A stretch of DNA of 52,987 nucleotides, taken from Phycisphaerae bacterium (GTDB taxonomy: Bacteria > Planctomycetota > Phycisphaerae > Sedimentisphaerales > Anaerobacaceae). Under the pieces are notes generated by a model. The model did not search any database. It saw only the letters and a list, made by a program, of their open reading frames with translations, and had not been told where the DNA came from. A program made the translations under genes and the position numbers. Below are positions 30,137-40,016 of the stretch, piece by piece; positions within the stretch are counted from its first letter, which is position 1, and each line of letters opens with the position of its first letter. The DNA lies in assembly GCA_030615025.1 (NCBI GenBank), contig JAUXAB010000019.1:1-52987 (forward strand). The letters are read 5' to 3'.

Positions 30137-31714
30137 ATGGGTAAGTACGATTACATACGCCACGGTTTGCCTGAAAGACACGGGCGGCCCCCGCGGCGCG
30201 GGAGCCAAACCGGTATCCGGCTAAATCGCCGCAGTTTCTTAAAGGCCGTAAGTTTGGGCGCGGCGTCACTGGCCCTACCGGGATGCGTGAGCGGAGCTCA
30301 ACAGCTTATGGGCGATTCGTCCTGGAAGAAGCCCAATTTCGTTTTAATTCTCGTCGACGACCTGGGCTGGCGGGACGTCGGCTGTTACGGCCCCGCCTCC
30401 GGCGGGTTCTACGAAACGCCCAATATCGACAGGCTCGCTGCTGACGGCATCCGCTTCACCAACGGTTATGCCGCCTGTGCGGTCTGCTCGCCGACACGGG
30501 CGGCCGTGATGACGGGACGCTACCCGGCCCGCCTCGGCGTTACAGACTGGATCCGTGCCCGATTCCAGGGTGGTAAAATACCCGCTGATAAGAAAAACCC
30601 CAGTGCATACGTCGGCGGTAAAAACAGAAAGCTGCTGTGCCCGCCAAACGCGCTGTGGATGGAGCTCCAGGAGCTTACCATTGCCGAAGCCCTCGAATCG
30701 GCCGGATATACATCCTGCCACATCGGCAAGTGGCACCTGGGCGCCGACGATTGGTACCCGGACAAGCAGGGCTTCGATTTCAACATCGGTGGCTGTGATT
30801 TCGGCCAGCCTCCCACCTATTTTGACCCGTATTTTCGGAAGGGCCAGGGACAAATCCCGACACTGAACCCCCGCCGCAAGGGCGAGTACCTGACCGACCG
30901 CGAAGCCGATGAAGCGGTCAGGTTCATCCGCCGGCACAAAGATAGGCCATTTTTCCTCTATATGGCCCACTATGCAGTCCACACACCAATCCAGGCCAAA
31001 GAGAACCTGACGGAAAAATACCGCAACAAACCTCGATATGGCCAGAAGAATCCGGCCTACGCCGCAATGGTTGAAAGCGTGGACGACTCCGTGGGCGAGA
31101 TTTGTTCCGTCCTCGACGAACTTAATCTCACTGAAAACACGCTTGTTATCTTCACCAGCGACAATGGCGGGCTTTCAGGCGTTACCAACAACGCTCCGTT
31201 GCGTGCCGGCAAGGGCTATCCGTATGAAGGCGGTATCCGCGTACCTGTGATTATCCGCTGGTCGGGGGCAATAAAGCCGGCCACACTAAGCCACGAGCCG
31301 GTTACCAGCGTCGATTATTTCCCGACTATTTGCGAGGCCGCAGGTGTTCCGTTGCCGCGCGACCGCGCCATTGACGGCGTCTCGCTTGTTGAGCATCTAA
31401 AATCCAACGGCTCTAAGAAGCTTTCCCGGGATGCAATCTTCTGGCACTTCCCGCACTACCGCGGGGGCATCATGCCTTACAGCATAATCCGGGCAGGCGA
31501 TTGGAAGCTCATCAAAAGATATGAGGGCAAAGCTTTCGAACTGTTTAATCTAAAGGTTGATCTGTCGGAGAAGAATGACCTCTCGCAGCAGTTGCCGGAA
31601 AAGGTCAAGGAGCTCGACGCTAAATTGAGCAGGTGGCTGCGGGCTACCGGCGCCAAACTGCCCAGGCCGAACCCAGCTTATCACCCTGGTGCCAAATCGC
31701 AGAAGAAGAGCTAA
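30137..31714 (+). CDS. Exported sulfatase (formylglycine type), possible lipoprotein
   Basis: A twin-arginine/lipobox leader is visible (NRRSFLKAVSLGAASLALPG then C). The mature part is an alkaline-phosphatase-fold sulfatase: metal ligands in LILVDDLGW, the catalytic Cys in CSPTRAAVMTGRYP (CxPxR, converted to formylglycine by a maturase not seen here), and ligand DNGG in FTSDNGGLSG. Length 525 residues is normal. It probably removes sulfate from extracellular polysaccharides, the typical planctomycete diet, but the substrate cannot be read from sequence. GGGAG precedes ATG 30137. The next sulfatase starts 48 bp later, so the pair is an operon. Confidence 0.9.
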   Translation: MGKYDYIRHGLPERHGRPPRRGSQTGIRLNRRSFLKAVSLGAASLALPGCVSGAQQLMGDSSWKKPNFVLILVDDLGWRDVGCYGPASGGFYETPNIDRLAADGIRFTNGYAACAVCSPTRAAVMTGRYPARLGVTDWIRARFQGGKIPADKKNPSAYVGGKNRKLLCPPNALWMELQELTIAEALESAGYTSCHIGKWHLGADDWYPDKQGFDFNIGGCDFGQPPTYFDPYFRKGQGQIPTLNPRRKGEYLTDREADEAVRFIRRHKDRPFFLYMAHYAVHTPIQAKENLTEKYRNKPRYGQKNPAYAAMVESVDDSVGEICSVLDELNLTENTLVIFTSDNGGLSGVTNNAPLRAGKGYPYEGGIRVPVIIRWSGAIKPATLSHEPVTSVDYFPTICEAAGVPLPRDRAIDGVSLVEHLKSNGSKKLSRDAIFWHFPHYRGGIMPYSIIRAGDWKLIKRYEGKAFELFNLKVDLSEKNDLSQQLPEKVKELDAKLSRWLRATGAKLPRPNPAYHPGAKSQKKS

Positions 31715-31762
31715 GGCCAAAAGAAGAAGGGAGCAAACAAATAACAAAAAGAAAGGAAAAAT

Positions 31763-33700
31763 ATGAGCATGCTCGATTATACACGCCGCGATTTTCTGAA
31801 AATCGCGGGATTACATGCCTCCATCTTTGCCATTCCGGGCTGCATAAACGCTGCGAAACGACCGGCTGATGCAACGTCCGGAGAAAAACCTAATATTCTC
31901 TGGATTACTTGCGAAGACATTAATCCCTACCTGGGCTGCTATGGCGATACTTATGCCATAACGCCGAATCTGGATAAGTTGGCCCGGGAGGGAGTGCTAT
32001 ACACAAACGCATTTGCCACTGCTCCGGTGTGCGCACCGGCACGTTCATGTTTGATCACAGGGGTGTATGCTACCTCCCTCGGCTCACAGCACTTGCGCTC
32101 TGACGTACGATTGCCGAAGCAGGTCAAGTGTTTTCCAGAATATTTGCGGTCAGCCGGATACTACTGTTCAAACAATTACAAAAAAGACTATAACTTTACC
32201 GATATAAACGTCTGGCACGAGTCAAGTAAAACGGCTCACTGGCGCAAGCGTAAGCCCGGCCAGCCGTTTTTTAGTGTGTTCAATTTTACTTCCACGCATC
32301 AAGGGCAGATTAATGGCTCCGATGAAGACTTTTTCGCCAAGTATCGCTCAAAACTTAAAGCCGAAGAGCTTCATGACCCAGCCAAAGTCCCGCTGCCACC
32401 ATACTATCCCGATACTCCCATCGTGCGTAAGATATGGGTCCGCTACTACGACCTGATTACCTTTATGGACAAACAGGTCGGCGATTTGCTCGGTCAGCTC
32501 GAGGATGACGGCCTGGCTGATAATACAATCGTGTTCTTTTTTTCAGACCACGGCCTGGGTGTCCCTCGACACAAAAGAACACTGTACGATTCCGGTCTGC
32601 ATGTCCCGTTAATAATTCGCTTCCCCGCCCGCTATCAGAACATCGCGCCGGTCAAAGCAGGCCGAAAAACCGACAGGATGGTGAGTTTCATTGATTTTGC
32701 GCCGACGGTTTTGAGCTTAGCTGGATTGCCAATCCCCCGCCACATGCAAGGCCGGGCGTTCCTTGGCGGCCAGGCAGGCCCACGACGAAAATATGTGTTT
32801 GGGGCAGCCAGCCGTGTGGACGAGGTCTATGAGATGTCACGCTGCGTCCGCGATAAGCGCTACAAGTATATTCGCAACTATATGCCGCATCTGCCGTATG
32901 TCCAGCCGAGTGAATATCCGGACAGGGCGGACATTATGAAGGAGCTTCGCAGAGTAGTTAAAGAAGGCAGGCTTACGGAAACGCAGAAATTATTCTGGCA
33001 GCCAACCAAGCCTTTGGAGGAACTCTATGACACCCAGGCTGACCCACATGAAATACGAAATTTGGCTGACTCGTCTGGCCATCAACGCATTCTCAAACGT
33101 ATGCGCAAAGCGCACCGTAAATGGATGGCCGAGACGCGTGACACAGGCCTGCTGCCGGAGGCCCAAATGCACATTCTCGCCCAAGGCTCCACTCCCTATG
33201 AAATTGCCCAGCCGTCTGCCAAAAAATATCGTCTGCCGTGTGTATTATTGGCTGCTGACCTGGTCGGAAAATCTCCAGAGGCGCTTCCGAAGATGCTCGA
33301 GTTACTAAATGTCCCCCAGCCTGCGGTTAGGTACTGGGCGGTCGTTGCCATCAGTGCCCTGAATTCCCAGGCTGCTCCTGCCGCGGAAAAATTAACCGAA
33401 TTACTTGAAGATTCGAGCCCCAATGCCCGATTTGCTGCTGCCGGCACGTTGTGTAAATTAGGATTGTGCGAAGACGCATTGCTGGTATTAGCCAAAGGCT
33501 TGGAGGACCAGCGGGAAACGGTAGTCTTACACGCGGCACGCGAAATCCAAAGTATTGGTAGCAGAGCACGGCCAATTGCCGAGCAAATAAAGCAAGCTAA
33601 AGCAAGATGTAAGAATCCGGATGGCAGCTACAAAAATAATAACCACGCAATGTTTATTGACTGGGCCCTAAAATACGCCCTGCAGAATTGTCAGCGATGA
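31763..33700 (+). CDS. Exported sulfatase with C-terminal HEAT-like repeats
   Basis: The leader has a twin-arginine-like motif (TRRDFLKIAGLHASIFAIPG followed by C, a lipobox). The sulfatase core contains LWITCEDINPYLGCYG (metal site), CAPARSCLITGVY (CxPxR with the catalytic Cys) and FFFSDHGLGVPRHKRTLYDS. The last 110-120 residues (PAVRYWAVVAISALNSQ, NARFAAAGTLCKLG) form HEAT-like repeats, an add-on that is absent from the upstream sulfatase. They may bind the substrate or a partner protein. The gene follows the first sulfatase by 48 bp and shares its orientation. Confidence 0.9.
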   Translation: MSMLDYTRRDFLKIAGLHASIFAIPGCINAAKRPADATSGEKPNILWITCEDINPYLGCYGDTYAITPNLDKLAREGVLYTNAFATAPVCAPARSCLITGVYATSLGSQHLRSDVRLPKQVKCFPEYLRSAGYYCSNNYKKDYNFTDINVWHESSKTAHWRKRKPGQPFFSVFNFTSTHQGQINGSDEDFFAKYRSKLKAEELHDPAKVPLPPYYPDTPIVRKIWVRYYDLITFMDKQVGDLLGQLEDDGLADNTIVFFFSDHGLGVPRHKRTLYDSGLHVPLIIRFPARYQNIAPVKAGRKTDRMVSFIDFAPTVLSLAGLPIPRHMQGRAFLGGQAGPRRKYVFGAASRVDEVYEMSRCVRDKRYKYIRNYMPHLPYVQPSEYPDRADIMKELRRVVKEGRLTETQKLFWQPTKPLEELYDTQADPHEIRNLADSSGHQRILKRMRKAHRKWMAETRDTGLLPEAQMHILAQGSTPYEIAQPSAKKYRLPCVLLAADLVGKSPEALPKMLELLNVPQPAVRYWAVVAISALNSQAAPAAEKLTELLEDSSPNARFAAAGTLCKLGLCEDALLVLAKGLEDQRETVVLHAAREIQSIGSRARPIAEQIKQAKARCKNPDGSYKNNNHAMFIDWALKYALQNCQR

Positions 33701-33768
33701 AGAAAAAACCTCATAGAGCTGAATACCCGGAGCGGAGCCGAAGGCCCGGACTGCTGGAAAAAAACATA

Positions 33769-34431
33769 TTATTTTGCCTTTGGGGTACCGTTTTCTGACC
33801 CCAGCTCTATAATCTCCGTGCCCTGCCAGGGTCTGGCTAAATAGATGTCGCAGTCTATATCAAATTTATCTTTGTAGGCCTTGCGTACTTTTTGGCTTAT
33901 TTCTTCTGCTGCCTCAGGTCTGGCCAGCGCCACAACCGAGCCGCCGAAACCGCCGCCACTAATTCTTGCGCCATAAGCCCCGTCACACTGGCAGATTTGC
34001 TCAACCAGGAAATCCGTCTGCTCGCACGATATCTGGTATAAATCCCTCGCAGAGCAATGAGAGGCGTACATCAGCCTGCCGAATTCCGCTATATTGTTTC
34101 GGCTCAAGGCCTCGGCCGCTACCCCTCTGCCGTAGTTGGCCCATTGGCAATCAGCCACAGGTTGCAAGTCAGCTGAGGGTTCAAATTCGTGATTGTCTTT
34201 GGCCCATTCTGAATAAAGGCAGATTTTGGCATCGTTTCGCTTTGACGCCGCCACCCAGCAGCAGCTATCTATTGCCGCAGCGATTATAAAACCCTCATTG
34301 TAATCAGTATGGCCGCTGATTAGTTCAACTCGCCCGCAAGCTCGGCTAATAAAGGCAGGCCTTTGACCGGCGAAAACATCTGCAAAATTTCTCAGGATTT
34401 TCTCAACGAAAGAATTATAGGCATCACTCAT
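33769..34431 (-). pseudogene. galK: Galactokinase with internal in-frame deletion
   Basis: The N-terminal substrate motif is present (CGRVELISGHTDYNEGFIIA) and so is the C-terminal one (GARISGGGFGGSVVAL). Between WANYGRGVAAEAL and SRNNIAEFGRLMYASH about 160-170 residues are missing, including the GLSSSA phosphate loop and the catalytic Asp region of GHMP kinases. The total is 220 residues instead of about 380. The frame is kept, so a short protein could still be made, but it should not phosphorylate galactose. It lies after the mlaD gene on the same strand. Confidence 0.75.
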
Positions 34432-34612
34432 TCAAACAAGCCCCTTAAATATGATTTGCAAATCAGCAGGCACTGTGGGCCAAAACAACGGTTCACAAGA
34501 AACTAAAAACTATTGTTAGAGGATTTACCCAAATTTGGAACAAGAAGGATTCAGACGCTCCCGAAAAACTGTTGGACCATTACACGGCACTGTTGAATTA
34601 AGGCAGACAATT

Positions 34613-35581
34613 TTAGAAGATATTCGTCTTTATCGGCAAGGCACCCTTCTTGTTAGCTTCGGCCATGAAGAGCTTCAGCTCTTTCAACAGCGCTCTCATT
34701 TCCTCGGTACTCTCGACCAGAGTTTCGTACAATTGCGGATCATTTATGAGCTTGCCAGCGGTGCCTTTGCCGTTGTTTATCTTTCCTAAAATTACCCGCG
34801 TCTCCTTTAACGTCTGACTTAGTTCTTCGCTCGTCGTAACCATAGCGGCAATAAACTTATCTGCGTCGGCCTCAAAATTTTTCACAATTATGGTGCCGGT
34901 AGCAGAGAATTTCTGGACTTCTTCGAACATTTTCGTAGCTTGCTCGGATGCATCAGAGATGTTAGCCAGAATTGACTTGAAATTTGCCTTGGTGTTAGGG
35001 TCACTAACGACATCGTTAAGGTTCTTTGTAAGAGTGGTCACCGTCTCAACCAGCTGTTCGAATTTTTTCTGGCTTTCTTCCGGGAAAAATTCACTGGTCA
35101 GACCGGTTGTGCCCTGCAGCCACATGTCCTGGACCAAAAATTTTGTTTCCGGCCTATTTGGATCTTGAGCACTAAGGGGCAAATTAGGGTCAACCGCAAG
35201 TTCGATAGAACTACTGCCCAGACCGCGCGTCATCAATTTCACCTCAACATTCGAGGGAATATTAACGTATTCTTTATCAATACTAAGAACAACCACTGTC
35301 TGAGGATATTTCTTACGGGTATGCAAATCTTCGCGCATCTCTGGGGCCATAACGCTTGTAACTTTGCCGATTGGAAAGCCACCATAAAACACGTCAGTAC
35401 CCTTGCGTACTCCCTTGGCTGTGGGAAATTGAACAAACACTTGAAAAGAGTTGAATCTACCGACAATTGACGGCAACGCGCTGAACTCAAATATCAGCCA
35501 TATAAGCGCACATATTGCTCCTATTACAAAAACGCCTACAATAATATTGCGCCTTCTTTCAGCGGTTTCGTAATCACTCAC
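34613..35581 (-). CDS. mlaD: MlaD/MCE-domain lipid-transport protein
   Basis: One N-terminal transmembrane helix (IIVGVFVIGAICALIWLIF) anchors the protein. The MCE domain follows at residues about 40-120 (VFVQFPTAKGVRKGTDVFYG, GFPIGKVTSV). The remainder, residues 140-320, is long helices (VETVTTLTKNLNDVV, TSEELSQTLKETRVILGKIN) typical of MCE proteins that form a hexameric tunnel between membranes. MlaE/MlaF partners are not in the window. The start codon overlaps the merR-like stop by 4 bp, and the gene ends near the galK remnant. Confidence 0.85.
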   Translation of the reverse strand: MSDYETAERRRNIIVGVFVIGAICALIWLIFEFSALPSIVGRFNSFQVFVQFPTAKGVRKGTDVFYGGFPIGKVTSVMAPEMREDLHTRKKYPQTVVVLSIDKEYVNIPSNVEVKLMTRGLGSSSIELAVDPNLPLSAQDPNRPETKFLVQDMWLQGTTGLTSEFFPEESQKKFEQLVETVTTLTKNLNDVVSDPNTKANFKSILANISDASEQATKMFEEVQKFSATGTIIVKNFEADADKFIAAMVTTSEELSQTLKETRVILGKINNGKGTAGKLINDPQLYETLVESTEEMRALLKELKLFMAEANKKGALPIKTNIF

Positions 35582-35835
35582 TTTTTGCTTCCTTTCAAAT
35601 TGGTCCGGCCTTCCAGAAACAATTCCCTTATGGCACGCAAAGGATAGCCGCTTTTGTTAAGTTTCTTTATCAGTTTAATTCGCTCAATACTTTTCTCGTC
35701 AAACAGCCGTCTGCCGGTCGGCGTAACTTCTGTCGGCTCAAGCAGACCGACCATAAGGTAGTATTGCAGAGACTGCCGGGAAATACCAGCTTTTTTTGCG
35801 GCTGCACCTATTGACATCAATTTTTTCTGACTCAC
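35578..35835 (-). CDS. Small MerR-family regulator
   Basis: The 85-residue protein is just a MerR-type winged helix (SIGAAAKKAGISRQSLQYYL, then GLLEPTEVTPTGRRLFDEKS IERI) with no dimerisation helix or effector domain. It overlaps rnpA upstream and mlaD downstream by 4 bp each, so the three are translationally coupled. It may regulate this unit; no operator is recognised. Confidence 0.85.
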   Translation of the reverse strand: MSQKKLMSIGAAAKKAGISRQSLQYYLMVGLLEPTEVTPTGRRLFDEKSIERIKLIKKLNKSGYPLRAIRELFLEGRTNLKGSKK

Positions 35836-36236
35836 CGTTTCACCATTCCACCATCTGACCGACTGGCCTGTTTTACCAGAGACAGGAATGACGCCCTTAC
35901 CTGCTCAAATGTCAGTTGCCTTACTGCCTCTTTGGCGCTTGATTTATCTAATTTTCCAGAGCTTCGCGAAATCATAAGCAAATAATCGAAGTCAGCCGGA
36001 ATCCGGTCCTGACTTTGCCGAAAGGCTTCTCTCAACAGCCGCTTTAATCGATTACGCACAACTGCACTGCCCCAGAATTTGCCAACAGAGACACCCAATC
36101 GCGAATGGCCGCAATCATTTTTGGCCATATACAGCGTAAGCACTTTATCACTGACGCGCAGACCACGACCCAGGATGTCTTTGAACTGACCGTTGCGAAC
36201 GAGTCTCTTACTTTTCGCAAAAGAGAACCGCCTCAA
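35832..36236 (-). CDS. rnpA: Ribonuclease P protein component
   Basis: The signature RNRLKRLLREAFR and the N-terminal RRFSFAKSKRLVRNGQF identify the RnpA fold that binds the 5' leader of pre-tRNA with the RNase P RNA. Length 134 residues is normal. The start is TTG 36236. The usual partners rpmH (upstream) and yidC (downstream) are missing: upstream is a cation/proton antiporter 33 bp away, downstream a MerR protein. Confidence 0.93.
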   Translation of the reverse strand: MRRFSFAKSKRLVRNGQFKDILGRGLRVSDKVLTLYMAKNDCGHSRLGVSVGKFWGSAVVRNRLKRLLREAFRQSQDRIPADFDYLLMISRSSGKLDKSSAKEAVRQLTFEQVRASFLSLVKQASRSDGGMVKR

Positions 36237-36269
36237 AGTCCCACCGTTTTAGTTTTTAGTTCTTGCTTT

Positions 36270-37952
36270 TTAGTTTGCAGACTGTGAACTTACTTTACCT
36301 GCTGCCGGAGCCATTTCGTCTGCCATTCTACGTCTGTGTAAAACTTCGGCACTTATTTTGCGCAGCGCCTTGCGATAGTCCAGAACACCGACGAGCTCAT
36401 CGCTCTCGCCGCCGGCCACTACGGGCATGTTTTCCAGATTATAGTGTCTCATCCATTCTATTGCATCCTCAAGCGGCTTATTCAGCGTCGTCTTATCACG
36501 TACCGGCTCGGCAACATCGCAGGCCAGCAGCCAGCCGGCAAATTCCCTGTTCGCAAACATCTCCTTAATATCCGGGATAGTGATTATCCCTACAATCCGA
36601 GATTGACCATCAATAACCGGATAATACACACTCTCAGAAGTGCTGAACACCTCAAGAATCTGGTGCAGCGGCAAATCCTGCGCAATGCTTGTCGGCGCAG
36701 TATCCATAACATCCTTAACGGTGTACGTCTTTATCAGGTCTTCCTCTGTAATATTAAGACCCACCTCGCCTGCCTTAAAAATCGCATATTTTGCCAACGG
36801 CGGCGCAAGAAGCTCATTTATGATGGTCGAGGCCAATACCGCGCTCAACATCACGCCTCCAAAGCTGGGAAATTCAAGAGCTGCTAAAAGGACCAGGCCT
36901 ACGGTAACCCCTGCTTTTGGCAGTAGTGCAAGACCCAGATATTTTCTCACGGTCTCTGGTGCGCCGGAAACCTTCGCGCCAATCCTTGCCCCTGCGTATT
37001 TACCCAGGCATCGAGTTAGAACGATTAATAGTGCTAATATGCCTGCGGTGCCCACAACGCTTAAATCAAAATGCAATCCTGCCAATACAAAAAACATTGC
37101 ATAGAGCACATCCTTAACCTCCTCGAGGACAAGAAACATTTCCTTTCTTCTTACTTTATTTACCAGGATAAAGCCGACAACCATATTAGCTAAAATTGAT
37201 GAAAGGCCGAGGTAGCTGCTGATGCCGGCACACAGCATTACCATTCCGAAGACCACAACCAAAAGCAATTCGCGAGCTCTTGCAAGCCTGCTGATATACA
37301 TTAAGGCGATGGCAAAGGCAACGCCAATCGCTACAGATTCCACTATGTATAGAAATGGGACGCCCAGCGTCTGATAAAAGGAAATTCCGCCGGCACCACT
37401 GACTAATGGCCGGGATATGCCTAAAGCGACGGCAAAGACCATAACTGCGATTGCGTCATCGAGTGCAACCACCGCCAACAGGGTCATACTCAAAGGCCCT
37501 CTTGCCTTGCATTCACTGATTATCGCCATTGTTGCCGCTGGAGCGGTCGCGCACGATACTGCACCTATGATAAAAGCCATCGGGAAATAGCTCTGCCAGA
37601 ACGTTCCGGCTGGAATGACCAAATGGCCCGTGAAAGCTAAAACTACGGTGACTAAAAAGCACGCTCCCAAACTTTGAAAAGCTATTATCCAGGTGATGCT
37701 TTTCCCTAAGCCGCGTAAGGACTCCCTCTTAAGGCTGCTACCAATTAAATATGCAATAATCCCCAGAGCAATCTCGGTGATTATGTTCAGCTCTCCTACC
37801 GTTTCTTTTGATATTATCTTCAGAAGGGAAGGACCCAATAGAACGCCGACGATGATGTAGCCGGTAATCTTGGGAAGCTTGAATTTTTCCAGTGCCAATC
37901 CGCCAAGAAAACCGGCAACCACCATTATCCCTACTGCTAATAGCAAGTTCAT
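36270..37952 (-). CDS. CPA2-type cation/proton antiporter with C-terminal CBS pair
   Basis: The N-terminal 390 residues form 12-13 helices of the KefB/NapA family (LPKITGYIIVGVLLGPSLLK, ALDDAIAVMVFAVALGISRP with the transport Asp pair, GLALLPKAGVTVGLVLLAAL). Residues about 415-540 are two CBS domains (VKDVMDTAPTSIAQDLPLHQ, IEWMRHYNLENMPVVAGGES), likely nucleotide sensors. It exchanges Na+ or K+ for protons. It is the first of a run ending in mlaD, 33 bp ahead of rnpA. Repeat DNA lies upstream of the start. Confidence 0.88.
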   Translation of the reverse strand: MNLLLAVGIMVVAGFLGGLALEKFKLPKITGYIIVGVLLGPSLLKIISKETVGELNIITEIALGIIAYLIGSSLKRESLRGLGKSITWIIAFQSLGACFLVTVVLAFTGHLVIPAGTFWQSYFPMAFIIGAVSCATAPAATMAIISECKARGPLSMTLLAVVALDDAIAVMVFAVALGISRPLVSGAGGISFYQTLGVPFLYIVESVAIGVAFAIALMYISRLARARELLLVVVFGMVMLCAGISSYLGLSSILANMVVGFILVNKVRRKEMFLVLEEVKDVLYAMFFVLAGLHFDLSVVGTAGILALLIVLTRCLGKYAGARIGAKVSGAPETVRKYLGLALLPKAGVTVGLVLLAALEFPSFGGVMLSAVLASTIINELLAPPLAKYAIFKAGEVGLNITEEDLIKTYTVKDVMDTAPTSIAQDLPLHQILEVFSTSESVYYPVIDGQSRIVGIITIPDIKEMFANREFAGWLLACDVAEPVRDKTTLNKPLEDAIEWMRHYNLENMPVVAGGESDELVGVLDYRKALRKISAEVLHRRRMADEMAPAAGKVSSQSAN

Positions 37953-37967
37953 CGCTGTTAAGACCTT

Positions 37968-38040
37968 TCTCGATTCTCGATTCCCGATTCTCGATTCTCG
38001 TCGAGTATCGAGTATCCAGTATCCAGTATCCAGTATCGAG
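37968..38040. repeat. Two adjoining heptanucleotide tandem repeats
   Basis: About four units of CGATTCT variants are followed by about five units of GTATCCA/GTATCGA. They lie in the intergenic stretch between the antiporter and esterase genes. Confidence 0.75.
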
Positions 38041-38079
38041 CCACTATGTATATTATCGGCTTTTTATTGCCGTGACAAT

Positions 38080-38166
38080 CCCGATTTATCGGGAGCAAAA
38101 AGTAAAAAGGCAAAGGTAAGAAGTGGCCGCAGAGAACTCAACCGATGTTCCCAGCGTACGCTGGGA
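38080..38166. repeat. Two palindromes between divergent-end genes
   Basis: CCCGAT/ATCGGG (38080-38093) and a perfect 18-bp palindrome, arms TCCCAGCGT and ACGCTGGGA (38149-38166). No T tracts follow, so they are not clear terminators. The region 37953-38223 holds no gene. Confidence 0.5.
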
Positions 38167-38223
38167 CCCAGAGAGAAAGGATTAGAATTAAACTCGGTGC
38201 TCTCCGCGGTGAAAATGGACGTT

Positions 38224-39795
38224 TTATTTTTTGTCGACCGTAACACCTGGCCAGTCGTCCGTGCGGAATGGGGAAGCCGGCAGGCCTTCTTTATTGTAGA
38301 GATTGCATACCGGGTTGTTTGCCCAGCCGTACCGCACAGCAGCCGGCTCGGAGACTTTGTTGCTGCTGACAACAACCGTATTGCCATCTATCTTTGCATC
38401 AGCCCAGACAAATTTGCGGTCCGCCCCGGCAACGGCGAAACCCTTCAATGGCTCACCTTCCCCGGCAACAAGGCCACCGCCAACATGCTCAAAATGCAGT
38501 ACAATTTTATCACCTTCGACCTTCATCGATTTGTAGATTGGCCCGCAATATTCCAGCTTTTTACCATAGCTTTTGCCCAAAGCCCATAATGCCAAACGCT
38601 TACCGACATCCTGTTTGTTTTTTGGATGTATATTGTCCGCCTCTCCGATGTCTATGATTACTGCCATTCCCGTATTGGCTAAAGCCAACGTCATAAGCTG
38701 TGCCTCTCGCAGCTCTGCCCACGCACTGTCAACTGGTTCAGAGTCGACAGCCATAAAATTAGCCAACTGCACGAAAAGGAAGGGAAAATCACCCTGACCC
38801 CAGTCGTTCCGCCAGTTCTTAATCATTGCAGGAAAGAGCTTGCGATATTGATACGCCCGGCCTGCGTTCGATTCACCCTGATACCATATGGCACCCTGAA
38901 TCCCATATGGAATCAGAGGAGCAATCATCGCATTATACAAACCCGCCGGCGAGTGAGGATTTGCCGGCCCGAACGGTGCACGCGGTCTCCGTGGCGGCTT
39001 CTTCCCCCCATCCTTGGCCTTCTTGACCGCCTCTTTCCATTTCTCGACATCCTCCTCATATTTCTTCTTGGCTTGCGGATACTTTGCAATCGCATCATCA
39101 TAACGCTTCAAAATAAGCGCAAAATCCTCATCTTTCTCAAGCATCTCCCGTCTCGTCCACGCCTCGGCCGGAGTCCCTCCCCAGGAAGTATGAATTAAGC
39201 CTATCGGCACGCTCAGTTCTTTATGCAGCTCTCTGCCGAAGTAGTAGGCCACCGCTGAAAAACCCGGAACTATCTGCGGACTGCACAGCACCCAGCTGCC
39301 CACACAATCGGTCTGTGGCTGCTCCGCCACCTTCCGCTCCACGCTGAAGAGCCGAATATCGGGGTAATTAGCCTCGGTAATCTCCTGCTCAGCATTAGCC
39401 GACTGCCTCACCGACCACTGCATATTCGATTGGCCGGAGCATACCCAGACTTCGCCGACCAGAACGTTCTTCACCTTTATTTTGTTCTTACCATGAATGG
39501 TAATACTAAAAGGCCCGCCTTTTTTGGGCGGCTGGATTTTAACCATCCACTTGCCGTCATCGTCTGCCTTCGTAGAAGTCCCAAACAACTGCCAGCTCCC
39601 TTTCACGCGCACCTTCTCGCCCGGCTCTGACCAGCCCCAGATGCATGCCTTCTTGTCCCGCTGCAGAACCATATTATCACTTATTACCGCCGGCAGCTTA
39701 ACGTCAGCGAAAGCTGCCTCTGCATTTGCCAGCAGCAAAACCAAACAAAGGACCCAAACAATCGGTTCACTAAAGCTGATTTTCCTCCAACTCAT
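38224..39795 (-). CDS. Exported sialate O-acetylesterase-like SGNH hydrolase
   Basis: A signal peptide is present (VWVLCLVLLLANAEAAFA). The family motif VCSGQSNMQWSV supplies the nucleophile Ser; GIQGAIWYQGESNAGRAYQY is block III-like; DNIHPKNKQDVG carries the catalytic His. Length 523 residues fits SASA-domain esterases that remove acetyl groups from sialic acid or other glycans. With two sulfatases nearby it suggests degradation of modified polysaccharides. It is a single gene; upstream 39796-40221 is non-coding. Confidence 0.88.
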   Translation of the reverse strand: MSWRKISFSEPIVWVLCLVLLLANAEAAFADVKLPAVISDNMVLQRDKKACIWGWSEPGEKVRVKGSWQLFGTSTKADDDGKWMVKIQPPKKGGPFSITIHGKNKIKVKNVLVGEVWVCSGQSNMQWSVRQSANAEQEITEANYPDIRLFSVERKVAEQPQTDCVGSWVLCSPQIVPGFSAVAYYFGRELHKELSVPIGLIHTSWGGTPAEAWTRREMLEKDEDFALILKRYDDAIAKYPQAKKKYEEDVEKWKEAVKKAKDGGKKPPRRPRAPFGPANPHSPAGLYNAMIAPLIPYGIQGAIWYQGESNAGRAYQYRKLFPAMIKNWRNDWGQGDFPFLFVQLANFMAVDSEPVDSAWAELREAQLMTLALANTGMAVIIDIGEADNIHPKNKQDVGKRLALWALGKSYGKKLEYCGPIYKSMKVEGDKIVLHFEHVGGGLVAGEGEPLKGFAVAGADRKFVWADAKIDGNTVVVSSNKVSEPAAVRYGWANNPVCNLYNKEGLPASPFRTDDWPGVTVDKK

Positions 39796-40016
39796 CTCTC
39801 AACCCCTTAATATGCAAAATAGATTACTAAAAAATCCGGGACCTTTTCTAATCCGTCCTCCAAATCTTGCCCTTCCTCTAAATTAGTCTATCTTTAAGCC
39901 GGCACAGCGAAAACCAAATGATAAACAACAAATGGCAATTTGTAAAGAATAAATTGAACAAAAGAGAAAAGACGCTTGGACGACAAATCCGGTTTGGCCG
40001 AGAAAGCCGCCCGGAT

